A stretch of 64,000 nucleotides of DNA, taken from Symsagittifera roscoffensis (lineage: Eukaryota > Xenacoelomorpha > Acoela > Convolutidae). The translations under genes were made by a program, and so were the position numbers. Positions 32,435-43,835 of the stretch are shown here, piece by piece. The stretch lies in NCBI RefSeq assembly GCF_963678635.1, contig NC_087069.1:33005090-33069089 (forward strand), written 5' to 3'. Positions within the stretch are counted from its first letter, which is position 1; every line of letters starts with the position of its first letter. Below the pieces are notes generated by a model. The model worked only from the letters and a program-made list of their open reading frames with translations, was not told the origin of the DNA and made no database searches.

Positions 32435-32887
32435 CAACAAAACCCAATGATCACACACTCGTATCAACCGACGCAAATGCAAAATGAAATACCACTCCCA
32501 TATTATCTTCAACAACACGAAATAACAAGAAATCAACTTTCAAATTTTTCTCAAATGCCAAATGCAGCAGAATCATTACAAATGACAATGAATCCATACC
32601 TTATGGGTGGATCATCAATAACATCAAATAAACCTTTAATGGTATTCATAGGAACAGACCCTGAATATTCTGTAGAAGACTATTTAAATGCAGTAACAGC
32701 AAATTTGATTTTAAATATAGGACCTGAACCAATTAATACGCCGCTACATCAAAACTGGATACATCGACGCACAGCGTTGATACAAACTACTTTAGACGGC
32801 GCAGCCCAAAAATGGTTTTCAGTATTGCCTCTAGAAATAAAATCAAATTGGAAGAGATTTTACACAAGAATTTTCAAAAATGTTTGA
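32435..32887 (+). CDS. gag: Gag capsid-like part (copy 2)
   Basis: Identical at the protein level to 28257-28709. It has the same TGA (32885-32887) overlapping the next ATG (32880), so both the stop and the frame break predate the duplication. Confidence 0.75.
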   Translation, partial: QQNPMITHSYQPTQMQNEIPLPYYLQQHEITRNQLSNFSQMPNAAESLQMTMNPYLMGGSSITSNKPLMVFIGTDPEYSVEDYLNAVTANLILNIGPEPINTPLHQNWIHRRTALIQTTLDGAAQKWFSVLPLEIKSNWKRFYTRIFKNV

Positions 32888-35408
32888 CTCCGAAAGAAAC
32901 AAACAACAACAAAGAGTTTTATGTAATGAAATTCGCAGATTACCAAATGAAACCATCAAACAATTAGCAGTACGCATCGAAACACTAGTTCGAAAAGCAT
33001 ATTCATTAAATACACACGACTATAAAAACACAAAAATGACAGAAATCTTAATGATGACCTTAACACCTCAATTAAGGAAAATAGCAATAAAAAAGAGAGC
33101 ATCCCATCCCTCCTCAATTCGAGAGCCCGATTTAGATTTCCGAAAACTAGTAGACAAACTAGAACAAGCAGAAATCACAATGAAACTCGAAGAAACAGAA
33201 AATCTGAAATTACAATACGTTAACCGAATCGAAACAAATACCACAAGTATCAACAATATACAGGAATCAGATACAGACCTCGTTGAAAAAATCACTGAAA
33301 TACTCAATATTTACGAAAAACACCCAAACTTTAAAGGCAAACCATCTTTCAAAAAATGGTGTAATTATTGCCGACGTTACGGACATAGTATTTCTGAATG
33401 TAGACAAAAACAGCAAGACAATCAAAATAAACCTCAAAAATATAAAGAACCAAATAAATCATTCTATCAATACATGAAGAAAGATCAAAATCTACCAAAC
33501 AAAAATGTATACAGCAACAACAGTTCAGGAAAACCACTACCGAGCAATACCAACTACACGAGAAATCAATCACCACATAACTCAAGTTATAGAGGAAGAT
33601 CGCCAGAACGAAGAAATACACAAAATTCGTCACAAAATCACTACAATAGACAAAATAGTAGAAATAACTACTCCAGATCAAATTCAAATACAACACGATT
33701 TGTTTCTAGATCTAATTCCCAATCAAGAAATAATTACTATCCAAACAATCAATCACGAAATTCATCATACAATAGAAATAGAAACTACTCCAATAATCGG
33801 AATAGAAGTTATTCAAACAACCGAAACCAGAATTACCCGAACAATCGATCAAGGAATAACTCATATTATAGATCAAACTATAACAGACCAAACAATAATT
33901 ACCAAAACAGATCACTAAATAATTCACAAGATAGACATTCAAGTTATAATAATCGTTATAGAAATTATTCCCAATCACCACACAGGAATAATAACCATTA
34001 TAATAATTCTAACAATCGCCACAGAAGTAGTACACCTAAACATCAAAGAAATATTAATCAAGTACAATCAAACCCAGAAACAACATCAGACCCTCCAGGT
34101 ATTGATGACACAGGAAATAACGAACTACAACTGAATCAAATTAACTGTGAATCATCAGAATCAGAAAGTGATAAAGAAAACACTATCTCCATAAATATGA
34201 TAGCAGTTGAAAATGATTACGAACCTATTATATATGAACAACCTTTTTCATCACATATATATGAAAATCAATTAGAACTCCTTCACAATTATTATATTGA
34301 ACCCATCCATTCTACACAAACAACACAAGAAACAAACGAAATTAACACTACAAATCAACCCAATGAGAATGACAAGACAAAATGCTTAAATACAAATCAC
34401 ATCTATCAGAACATACAAAAAGAACAACCCAAAGAAAAAATTTGGACAATACCATTTCTTTTAGAAAGTCCAAGAAGCAAAGAATTTCAACCACCAGATC
34501 TTGAAATTGATTTTTTAATTGATTCAGGAGCAGAATCAAATATAATAAACATTCCCACATGGAATGAAATAAAAACCTTACACCCAAAGCTAACACCTCT
34601 TGAAACCTCCAGTAAACTAGCAACAGCACAAGGATCAACATTGGTAAACTATGGAAAAATTCAATTATTTCTTCTCCCCACAAGAACAATGGAGCAAAAT
34701 AAAATTTTAACTAAACCATTTAAACAAATATTCCATATCACTGATATTAAACACAATATCATTGGAATACCATTTATCTCTAAATATATACCAACAATCA
34801 ACATATTAAACAGTAAAATACTAATCAAAGATAAATACACAAAAACAAAAGACACATCCCTAACATTTTTCCAAAGATTAAACAAACAACCACCATTCTT
34901 TTCAAAATTTTATCCAATATATAACCAACAAAGAAAACACCTGAAACCACTATCAGGAAACATATATAATTTTTCATTAAAACAAGTTCACCAATATGAT
35001 AAAAAACAAAACAAACAACAACTCTATATGTCAGATTTTGAATTCAAACCTATCCATAAATTTTTCAAAATCACAATCTCATCCATAAAATATTTGAAAA
35101 ACTCGAATTCAGATATTATATCTCTACATGTATACAACAATACACCCTATCAAGTAACCTTACCTTTAGGACTTTTAGGCTATTGCGAAACCAACGCTAC
35201 GATATCACCAATACACGAAAAAGAATATCGCGTAAATAATATACTCCAATTATTAGATATTTGTCAATCCACAATTCTTAATGAAGAATTATCCATAAAT
35301 AATATAATAAGTAACGAAAAAAGAAATACGGATTATTTCACAAAAACCCCATATTTCAAACCTACATTCAACATAAGTAACTACGCAGAGAATCAACAGA
35401 AATTTTAA
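32880..35408 (+). CDS. Gag C-terminus, nucleocapsid and protease (copy 2)
   Basis: Identical in protein sequence to 28702-31230: capsid C-terminus, CCHC knuckle, N/S/R-rich region, DSG protease. Here the frame runs to TAA 35406-35408 and the RT-integrase ORF begins one codon later (ATG 35412) in the same frame. Gag-protease and pol are thus separated by a single stop. Readthrough or reinitiation could link them; a true lesion is also possible. This is the copy attached to pol. Confidence 0.85.
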   Translation: MFDSERNKQQQRVLCNEIRRLPNETIKQLAVRIETLVRKAYSLNTHDYKNTKMTEILMMTLTPQLRKIAIKKRASHPSSIREPDLDFRKLVDKLEQAEITMKLEETENLKLQYVNRIETNTTSINNIQESDTDLVEKITEILNIYEKHPNFKGKPSFKKWCNYCRRYGHSISECRQKQQDNQNKPQKYKEPNKSFYQYMKKDQNLPNKNVYSNNSSGKPLPSNTNYTRNQSPHNSSYRGRSPERRNTQNSSQNHYNRQNSRNNYSRSNSNTTRFVSRSNSQSRNNYYPNNQSRNSSYNRNRNYSNNRNRSYSNNRNQNYPNNRSRNNSYYRSNYNRPNNNYQNRSLNNSQDRHSSYNNRYRNYSQSPHRNNNHYNNSNNRHRSSTPKHQRNINQVQSNPETTSDPPGIDDTGNNELQLNQINCESSESESDKENTISINMIAVENDYEPIIYEQPFSSHIYENQLELLHNYYIEPIHSTQTTQETNEINTTNQPNENDKTKCLNTNHIYQNIQKEQPKEKIWTIPFLLESPRSKEFQPPDLEIDFLIDSGAESNIINIPTWNEIKTLHPKLTPLETSSKLATAQGSTLVNYGKIQLFLLPTRTMEQNKILTKPFKQIFHITDIKHNIIGIPFISKYIPTINILNSKILIKDKYTKTKDTSLTFFQRLNKQPPFFSKFYPIYNQQRKHLKPLSGNIYNFSLKQVHQYDKKQNKQQLYMSDFEFKPIHKFFKITISSIKYLKNSNSDIISLHVYNNTPYQVTLPLGLLGYCETNATISPIHEKEYRVNNILQLLDICQSTILNEELSINNIISNEKRNTDYFTKTPYFKPTFNISNYAENQQKF

Positions 35409-35411
35409 ACA

Positions 35412-38400
35412 ATGTTTAACTTCCAACATTCACAAATAACACAAGACGAATTTGATAAATTAGCCAAACAGCTAATCAAATATTCATCAGTCTATGCAAC
35501 ATCCAAATTTGATGTTGGCAAAATCAGCTCATCATTACATCTCCCATTAAAACCAGATGCAGTTTTCAAAAAACAAAGAGCAAGTAAAGTACCAATTCAC
35601 TTACACGATAAAGTGAACAGATTACTCGACATTTTAGAACAATACAACATTATATCACCAGTAAATAAAGAAGAACAACCAAAAGGTAACACATTTATCA
35701 ACCCTGTTATCATTCTAGCCAAAGGAGAATCATTAAAAATCGTTCTCGACGCTAGATACCTCAACTCACTCATAGATGAATCAAAGTGTAATTGGCCTAT
35801 TGAACCAATACAAGTTATTTTAACAAAAATAAACGGAAAATACTTTACAACCGCAGATATGAATAGTGCATACAATCAAATGCCATTAGATGAACAATCG
35901 CGACGTTTAACACAATTTGTTATTGGAAACCAACAGTATGAATTCAACCGCTTATTCTATGGAATATCCATAGGACCAGCAGCATTTTCAGCTTTTATGA
36001 GCAAAATTTTTCGACCACTAATACTCAAGAAAAACGCAATCACCTATTTAGACGATGTTTTTATGCAATCACAGACTAAAGAAGAAATGTTCAATGTTTT
36101 AGAACAATATCACCAAATACTTCAGAACGAAAATCTGAAGGCCGCCCCCGATAAATCACACTTCTTTTTAACACGAGTAAAATTCTTAGGACATAATATA
36201 GAAAGAAAAACAATCACCCCATTAAAATCACGCATTGACGCTATTCAGAAACTCCAACCACCGACAAATAAAAAGAAAATCCAAGAATTCCTTGGAATGC
36301 TAAACTTTTTAAGCAAATATGTTTATAAAATGCAATTATATCTAAGACCATTCTATAATATACTTAGACAGCAAAACAATTTTGAATGGAATACAGAACA
36401 TCAAGCACGATTTGAAGAAATTAAAAAACTTCTAACTAAACAAATTTCGAATACAATTCCAGATCCAAATCAACCATTCTACGCAATGTGCGATGCTTCG
36501 AACTTTGGCATCGGCGCAGCGTTATTACAATCACATAATGGTACAAACAAAATGAACCTTATATCAGCAAATTCTCGATTATTCACTCAAGCAGAGCTAA
36601 GACTCTCAACCCTAATGAGAGAATGTACAGCCATAATCTATACACTTACAGAATATGAATTTCTGATACTTGGATCAAAACATCCAACAGTTCTATTCAC
36701 AGATCACAAACCAATCATTTTTCTCTTCACACAAAAATCCAACCCAAATCACCGAGTTTACAGATTTCAATTAATTCTAATGAAATTTCCAAACTTACAT
36801 ATAGTTTGGACAGCAGGAAAAAATCTTGCATTACCAGACACATTAAGTCGAAATACACCACCTGAATTACTTACACGTAAAACTACAGTTGAAATACCTA
36901 AAAATATAAAATTCTACCTTGCAAAAAACGAAACATCACCCCGACTAGAATGCAAATATGCAGTAAAAACTGACGTTGAACAATCACAGATAAATAATCT
37001 ACAACACTTTCCACTTTATTTAGATTGTCAAAATAACCACTACGAAGTTGATCTACTTGGAACATCAACTTTTAAACCAATTCCATACTCACAATGGATA
37101 AAAAATAACACCCAACAAAAAAGAGTAAAACAACACTCGCATAAAAAAGACCTTTTTCCACTAATTGAAAAAGAAAACCTAACTGATAAAATAAATTTAT
37201 CAGGACCACAAACAAACGATTCAAAATACACAATAAATCAAGTTTTTGACCTCCATGACCCACTTGATACAATACCCTTATCTAAATCAGAAATAGAAAA
37301 CATTTTTCTCCCCCCAACAGAAACAATTACAATTTCAACATTGAAACTATACCAAAATCTTGACCCAGTAATTAGACAACTAAAATCATGGCACAAATAT
37401 AAAACTAAACCCGTCAAGGCAGATACAACTATTTTAGGAAATAAAACACTCCTCCGATATTTTCGAAAATTTAATAATACAACAATTAATGAAAACACAG
37501 ACCTTCTAGAATACAAATTAAATGAATCTACAGTTCCCTGTCTCCCTTTAAGTATGATTCTCATAGCTTTTAATATTTCACATACACAAAATATTAAAGG
37601 ACACTCTGGATCAGAGAAAACATATTCAAATTTTATACAAAACTTTTATTTCCCAAATGCACCAATTTGGATAAAAATACTATGCAATGACTGTATAGTA
37701 TGCCAACTAAATAAACCTTACCCAAATCAAAAACAAATAGCACAAAAACAAGATTTTAAAGGACAAAGTTTGTACTTTAACCACCGTATCTCCTTTGATA
37801 CAAAAGGACCAATTTCACCCTCATCCGAAGGAAACTCCTACATTATGGTAATTGTTGACGCATTTACACATTATGTAGCACTTAACCCAGTACCACATTG
37901 TAACGCTTATTACGCTTACACAACGCTTTATGAACACTGCATAGCCAAATTTGGACTACCAGAAATTCTAGTTACAGATAACGGTACAGAATTCATAAAT
38001 AATGAAATTATCACACTATGTCATCTATATAACATCAAACACAAACCACGTACATCTCACGCACCTTGGACAAACGGCTTAGTCGAAGGTATGAACCGTT
38101 CACTACAAGAATATCTTAGATGTATCATCAATGGAAATGATACAAGATATACTGAATGGTCAGCAGATGTAAAATTATTTCCCCTAGCATATAATTCGCA
38201 AATCACGACAACTCTAGGAATGTCACCATATGAAATGGTTTTTAACCAAAAGCCACGCAAACCAATAATGTTTACAGCAAACTCTCATAAAAACGCACAA
38301 GGTTATTGTCAACCAAATAAAGACTCAATTTGTTATAACCTACCCTTACATACACACGATGAAGATCATTTTCATCACCCACAAATTCTTAAATTAGCCT

Positions 38401-39077
38401 CCCATACACACACCGAATGGATTTTAAACAGAGATAAAAAACACAATGAAATTTACCAAAAAGTAACAAAAAAGTTGTTACAAAGGCAAAACATTAATGA
38501 GCAAATAAATTCACGCTTTACACCAGCCTCCGATTTAAAAATTGGAACATTTGTATTAATACCCAATTTTAATACTCAAAAAGGAATTTCTAAAAAATTA
38601 CAACCACTTCGTAAAGGACCATACCAAATAATTGCAAAACCCACTGATGTCACATATAAAATCACCGACTCAGACAAAAAAGAAATCGCTCAACACCGAA
38701 ATAACCTACTACCTTATTATCCAAAAGAATACGCACTCCGCGAACTAACTCAATTATATTCTTTTACAGGTTTAAAAGTTATTCAAAATAACCCACATAC
38801 GGAAAATACAACAAAGGAACAAAAAGATTTTCACCTCAAAAACCAAATAACAAAATCAACCACCACAAAAAACAATACAAAAAATCTAGATCAAAATACA
38901 TCTCAAAAAGAAAGAAAAAATAGAAAAATGACAGAACAAATAATACCCCAAGAACAAATCGACAAATCAGAACATAGAGAGTCTTCACGACTTAGAAATC
39001 AACCACGTAAAATTTATAAATTATTCATCCCACAATCTAAAATATTAAAGAAAGTCGAATTTCAAAAACAACTTTAA
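35412..39077 (+). CDS. pol: Pol: reverse transcriptase, RNase H, integrase (1221 aa, intact)
   Basis: Copies element RNA to DNA and integrates it. RT spans about residues 60-270, with LDARYLNSL, FTTADMNSAYNQ, GISIGPAAFS and catalytic YLDD at 212-215. RNase H spans about 355-480, with CDASNFG (D361), TDHKP (D431) and LPDTLSR. Integrase has an H724-H731...C761-C764 zinc motif and catalytic D796, D856, E892; the 35 residues between the last two give DD35E. A GPY/F motif, RKGPYQI, lies at 1067-1073. A basic, K/N-rich tail of about 100 residues follows. There is no internal stop, and all catalytic residues seen are standard. This is the best preserved gene of the element. Family placement in Ty3/gypsy rests on domain order and GPY/F. 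Confidence 0.95.
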   Translation: MFNFQHSQITQDEFDKLAKQLIKYSSVYATSKFDVGKISSSLHLPLKPDAVFKKQRASKVPIHLHDKVNRLLDILEQYNIISPVNKEEQPKGNTFINPVIILAKGESLKIVLDARYLNSLIDESKCNWPIEPIQVILTKINGKYFTTADMNSAYNQMPLDEQSRRLTQFVIGNQQYEFNRLFYGISIGPAAFSAFMSKIFRPLILKKNAITYLDDVFMQSQTKEEMFNVLEQYHQILQNENLKAAPDKSHFFLTRVKFLGHNIERKTITPLKSRIDAIQKLQPPTNKKKIQEFLGMLNFLSKYVYKMQLYLRPFYNILRQQNNFEWNTEHQARFEEIKKLLTKQISNTIPDPNQPFYAMCDASNFGIGAALLQSHNGTNKMNLISANSRLFTQAELRLSTLMRECTAIIYTLTEYEFLILGSKHPTVLFTDHKPIIFLFTQKSNPNHRVYRFQLILMKFPNLHIVWTAGKNLALPDTLSRNTPPELLTRKTTVEIPKNIKFYLAKNETSPRLECKYAVKTDVEQSQINNLQHFPLYLDCQNNHYEVDLLGTSTFKPIPYSQWIKNNTQQKRVKQHSHKKDLFPLIEKENLTDKINLSGPQTNDSKYTINQVFDLHDPLDTIPLSKSEIENIFLPPTETITISTLKLYQNLDPVIRQLKSWHKYKTKPVKADTTILGNKTLLRYFRKFNNTTINENTDLLEYKLNESTVPCLPLSMILIAFNISHTQNIKGHSGSEKTYSNFIQNFYFPNAPIWIKILCNDCIVCQLNKPYPNQKQIAQKQDFKGQSLYFNHRISFDTKGPISPSSEGNSYIMVIVDAFTHYVALNPVPHCNAYYAYTTLYEHCIAKFGLPEILVTDNGTEFINNEIITLCHLYNIKHKPRTSHAPWTNGLVEGMNRSLQEYLRCIINGNDTRYTEWSADVKLFPLAYNSQITTTLGMSPYEMVFNQKPRKPIMFTANSHKNAQGYCQPNKDSICYNLPLHTHDEDHFHHPQILKLASHTHTEWILNRDKKHNEIYQKVTKKLLQRQNINEQINSRFTPASDLKIGTFVLIPNFNTQKGISKKLQPLRKGPYQIIAKPTDVTYKITDSDKKEIAQHRNNLLPYYPKEYALRELTQLYSFTGLKVIQNNPHTENTTKEQKDFHLKNQITKSTTTKNNTKNLDQNTSQKERKNRKMTEQIIPQEQIDKSEHRESSRLRNQPRKIYKLFIPQSKILKKVEFQKQL

Positions 39078-39669
39078 TTTTGTATTTCACAATCTTAGAC
39101 CTTGGAAACTTTTTGAATTTTCATTTTTCAAAATAACATGCTGACAAACACGCAGCGATTCTAGTTCATAATTAGCCAATAGGATTCATCCAATCCGTCA
39201 CCTTCTCTAACTCTAACACAAACCAACTAGACGAACGATATTAAACTCCAGGCATATCTATAACTATAACTTTACGACCTCCAGGTCAAAAATAAGCAAA
39301 CCACTCCAACTTGACAACTAAAATAAATATCACCATAATATCATAACCCTCCCTTATCTAATAAACCAAAGATCAACAATATTTCCCCAACTCAGCCCTC
39401 AAATACCCCCCAAACAAATATGTTAAATTAGCCTAAAGTAAAAGAACGACCATTTTAATTAGCCTAAAGTATAAAAATCTCAAAAATACCCCAGATCATT
39501 TGACAAATGAAAATAAAGACAAAGAAGACCTCCCGATCACCATAAAAATTGCCCCCAACAATTTTTCACAAAACTCAACCCACTTGTCAAAAAACCAATA
39601 AATAATCCGACCACACTTGAAAATTTCCCCAAACAACAAAAAATATTCGATCAAGAAGTCATTTCGTAA
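39078..39669. other. Spacer after pol
   Basis: No plus-strand ORF of note. A minus-strand open frame (39496-39684) is probably a shadow of A/C-rich sequence. It may hold the acceptor for a spliced downstream mRNA. Confidence 0.35.
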
Positions 39670-40086
39670 ACGCTCTTCTCTCAATCAGTCACTATAATTA
39701 TCACAAACCTCAAACAATTTTTTACGATACTTAAAACTTTTATAATATTTCTTTTTGATATCTTTGAATCTTTTGTAATAATCTTAATCTTTTTTTGCAA
39801 TATTTTTTTAATTTTCTATTCCCTATTTGAACTATACCTCCAACTTTCAAAAGCTATTGACTATATCCACAGGTACGATTCACAAAACTTATCTAAATGA
39901 TCCGAACCATTTTTAGTAGAACCGATATTTTTTTTACTATTTGTAATTTTTATAACATTTCTATCATCCCTCATCTTGACAATATGCAAATGTATAAAAA
40001 AAGCAATCATCACTTTCGCCCTAGCAACAATTCTCCTAATTCTTTTTTTAGAAGAATACTATAAAAAACATAAACTTTTTCACTAA
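39670..40086 (+). pseudogene. Hydrophobic frame directly upstream of the Met-less ORF
   Basis: One frame is open from 39670 to TAA 40084-40086 except for TGA 39898-39900. It has no ATG. After the TGA it encodes two strongly hydrophobic stretches (near 39928-39975 and 40000-40045) separated by a short C/K-rich turn, then a basic end. It shares its frame with the next ORF, so the TAA at 40084 is all that divides a membrane-anchor-like segment from a long hydrophilic one. AT-rich DNA easily gives F/I/L-rich frames, so this may be chance. Confidence 0.3.
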
Positions 40087-41229
40087 AAGAATAGACCAAA
40101 AAAGCTATCAAAAATTGCTACCCAACAATCACATAGTCAGTCTTCACCGACATCATCCCAAGAAAACCCGACACCACTTTCAACTACCCAAAACCCCCAA
40201 ACATCTACACGAATTTCTTTTCAAGATAACCCATATACCTTTGAAGAACGACACGCTCGCTTATCAGAACCACTAGAACCAGTTCAACGACAAGCACCTC
40301 TAAGCGAACCAACATATAACTTATACCCAACACTACCACAAGAATTAAGTAGAATAAGAAATCCTAGTCAAAACCAAAATACAGTCGAAATAAATAGACA
40401 AATTATACATCCTCGACGAAACAGAAATTTTCAAACTCCCCGAGTTCATTTTGATATACCTCAATCCCCATCACAAAACACTCCAGAAAACCCCATTGGT
40501 ATATTACCAGAAACCCCTACGCTTCTTTCACAACGTAGCACCTCAAGCCTACCATCAGATTACTTAGGTTCAACACCAACATCTGAACAAATACGTGAAA
40601 ATCCTTTTAACCCCCCAAACCAAGCATCACGACTACCATATTGGACAACACATTCATTCACACAAGGTGAACTAAATTTAGTAAATGATCCAATAGATAT
40701 TTTTACGGATACAACAACATCCTCATCACTACCAGAAACATTATCACTACCATCAACACCATCAATAAGCCAGATTTCACCATCACCTTTTAACTTAAAT
40801 TTCCCAAATAACCTCGACGCTAGATATCGAGAACAATCATCAACAAATATTCCTTTAAGACTAGACTGGAATACATTCACAGCACCTCCACCATTATTTG
40901 GACAACACCTAGAAAGTAACCGACTCCACAATTGGGCACTAAACAGACTACAGTATAGACAAGACATTCACGAAGACATTCGTGCTCATAACATCCAAAT
41001 ACTCCAACAAAATAGTCTACAATTAAAATTTGAAATCACGGTTAAATTAAACAACATTACTCAACATCCCTATCCATTAAATCCACCAAATATAACAGCT
41101 CAATCCCTACCACCACCATTTATAACAACTGAAGTAATATACAAATACGACAGATATACCAAAAAGACAATTGGTTACATCACATTTTATAACCCATACT
41201 CAGGACTGTCATACACATGTATATTCTAA
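40087..41229 (+). CDS. 380-codon ORF without any ATG, S/T/P/Q/N-rich
   Basis: The frame is open from TAA 40084-40086 to TAA 41227-41229 and contains no methionine codon in 380 codons. The first 230 residues are rich in S, T, P, Q and N (a mucin-like or disordered composition); the last 130 look more globular and aromatic. A stretch of this length without a stop in DNA this AT-rich is very unlikely by chance. The absence of ATG suggests that it is an exon of a spliced mRNA, with its start supplied from the leader or gag, or that it belongs to the frame upstream. The env-like ATG (41217) lies inside its last codons. No homology is recognised. Confidence 0.6.
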   Translation, partial: KNRPKKLSKIATQQSHSQSSPTSSQENPTPLSTTQNPQTSTRISFQDNPYTFEERHARLSEPLEPVQRQAPLSEPTYNLYPTLPQELSRIRNPSQNQNTVEINRQIIHPRRNRNFQTPRVHFDIPQSPSQNTPENPIGILPETPTLLSQRSTSSLPSDYLGSTPTSEQIRENPFNPPNQASRLPYWTTHSFTQGELNLVNDPIDIFTDTTTSSSLPETLSLPSTPSISQISPSPFNLNFPNNLDARYREQSSTNIPLRLDWNTFTAPPPLFGQHLESNRLHNWALNRLQYRQDIHEDIRAHNIQILQQNSLQLKFEITVKLNNITQHPYPLNPPNITAQSLPPPFITTEVIYKYDRYTKKTIGYITFYNPYSGLSYTCIF

Positions 41230-43835
41230 AAATTTTAATTTTTCTCCAACTCCTTTTTCTAATAACCTCAAATGAAAACATAAACCCTTCCCCCCGCACA
41301 GGACCCCAAGATTTATTAGTAACACATTACGATTGTGAAGAAAACTAACAAAAAACACTACACAAATATGCAATAAATCAAGTATAACAATGCGAAACAG
41401 AACCACAAGCCATAGAAACTACAAATGTAATCGCAACACTTTACTCAAAAGCCCGAGCAACAACAGTTATAGGATATAAATTCACAGCAACATTTTCTGA
41501 AAAGAAAGTACATTGTTCACAAGTCTCAAACGGAAATAAAAACCGACTTGACCATGAATCATTCTACCAGAGTAATATAGAACGACTTTTACATCTCAAT
41601 CCCGAAGATTGTAAAAACGAGTTACTCAGACTAAATATCACAAGAAATAAAAACACAGATAGAAAACTAGTATATTTCCAAGTTTTTGCAGATTCTGTAC
41701 ATCAAGCAGAACTTGAAAGATATCAAGGACATGTAAAATTAGATGAAAAATACCCATACAACGGCGCACACGGAAGATTAACTTATGATATACACGATAA
41801 ACACTGGATACCACACATTGGTATAAATGACCCATCAAACTGCAAAGCAGACACAAAAAATAAAGGATATCAAGAAATCATGTTTTTTGATTGGAAAATA
41901 CAACTCGAAAAAATACAACTCACACGCGATTTATCAGACAACACAATGATCTATCAAGGAATTCGATTACCTTGTAAAAACGATCAAGGCTATTGTGACC
42001 CTACAACCCGAACACAAGCAACAATTGTTTGGTTCCCCGAAGACACATGTACAACATTTCAAGTAGCAAAAATACACGCTCGTATGATAAAATTTCACGA
42101 AAAATATTTTATACAATCAATTCCATATGAACAAGTCCATCCATCACGAAAACTAAGTTCTAATTTTAGAAACATAGACAATATAGAAAAGAAATTGACA
42201 CGTTTTCAAATATATCAAGAAACAGAACTTGCATGTAAATACAGAAATCCACTTCACAAAACACAATACTCCGAGATACTAGTTGAATACGAAAAAGGAT
42301 TCGACATGACCACTGGAAAAGTAAAAATCGACCCATATGCAACAGGTCATCCTCTAAACGAAGGAACATCATACATACCAGTTCATTTTCAAAAAAATAC
42401 AGGTCAACCTGGTGGACATTTAAAGCCCCAAGACGATCAAAGTACACGTTTACAAGAACTATCACTAATGAATAGTACATATTTCGGTAATATCCACTAT
42501 GATATTCACTTAGATATGAAACTAGACTACACGATTAGCCGAATTTTTCAAGAAATGTCACTCTCCGAATTAGAAACACTACACCAACTATGCGAATTAG
42601 AAAGAACACAAATATTACAATCACTTGCACTAGCAGTATTAAAAATACCCTACGCAGGATATTTACTATCAGGAAATAGATCAAATTTTTTAGACTACGA
42701 AGGAAACATTTTATGGTTTTATACTTGTACCAAAAAAGTATCACCACTATACGTTTTTGAAGACAAACGATGCTATAAAAGAATCCCTATCTTTTATAAG
42801 AATAAAGTACATTTCGTTGACACACTTTCAAGAAGAACCTATTTCTGGGATACCGCAGTCCCATGTGGATCAGAAAATAGCCATAATGTAGTACAACTAA
42901 ACCCTGATGAAGATAAATATTACCTTCTCACCCCATATCCCACATTAATGCAATCACTCAAAAAATTTTCACCAGAAAGCATTCGCGCTATCGCTCGAAA
43001 CCCAAATATAGACTTACAATCAATAGGAATATACTCAAAATCAGATATTCAACATCACATTAGAACACAACAATTCCAAGAATTATTAACACAAATGGAC
43101 ACAATACAAAGACAATCAATTGACCAAAACTTACGCAAACTTGCCGAAACCGCAGGATTTGCAGACATCTATACGCAAGACTATAGCGGATATTTTAAAG
43201 ACATTAAAGATTATATATATCTAAACGGTGAAAAATACCGTCCCCAGGATATATCGCCTATCAATATTTTTAGCTTTGTTACACTCAAGAATGAAATTCT
43301 TGATTTTCTAGGATGGCCCTACTACATCTTAGAAAAATTGACTATTTTATACGCAATGTTTAACTTTATTGGATTTCTTTTTTCACTCTTAAAAGGAATC
43401 TATAACACATGTGCTATACACACACAAGTCAATAGACAAGCAAGTGTAGCACGCATACTATTTGCAGGATTTTTTGGAATTTTTTCTACATCAATAAACA
43501 AAATTCTTTTAGATGCACAAATAAAAGAATACAACACAAAAATAGCAACAAGACAGAACACATACGACGAAGAACATAACAATGTAGACACAACGCCAAC
43601 AGCACCACAGTTACCACCCCTACCACATAACCATCCATTATCCCTAGTCCCACGTAATTTTCGAAACTTAGCAATAACACATAATCCAAATTTAAGACCA
43701 ACCATATCACTAAGTCCCATCCAACATATAATGACACACCACTCACAAGATGAAAATACCTATGAACAAATTATAGAACAACCCCATACCACCGCTTTTC
43801 AGTCTCAAAATAATAATTTTTTTAGCCCACGATGA
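41217..43835 (+). pseudogene. env: Env-like membrane glycoprotein frame, two in-frame TAA
   Basis: From ATG 41217 a single frame runs 872 codons to TGA 43833-43835, broken only by TAA 41346-41348 and TAA 41385-41387; from 41388 on it is open throughout. The first 18 residues (MYILKILIFLQLLFLITS) are a clear signal peptide. The ectodomain has many cysteines and N-x-S/T sites. A strong membrane segment is at 43338-43395, with a second hydrophobic stretch at about 43449-43520, and then a 100-residue hydrophilic tail. Position after pol, signal peptide and C-terminal anchor match Env of env-bearing gypsy elements. I could not match it to a specific fusion-protein family. Both stops are followed by CAA in a Q/N-rich stretch, consistent with C-to-T loss of glutamine codons. 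Positions 41880-43835 alone form an intact 651-codon ORF. Confidence 0.7.

Larger units (their letters stand above)
31245..35422. repeat. 4178-bp internal tandem duplication, copy 2
   Basis: Second copy, continuous with pol. It lacks the gag N-terminus, so its first open frame starts only at 31421. Confidence 0.95.
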
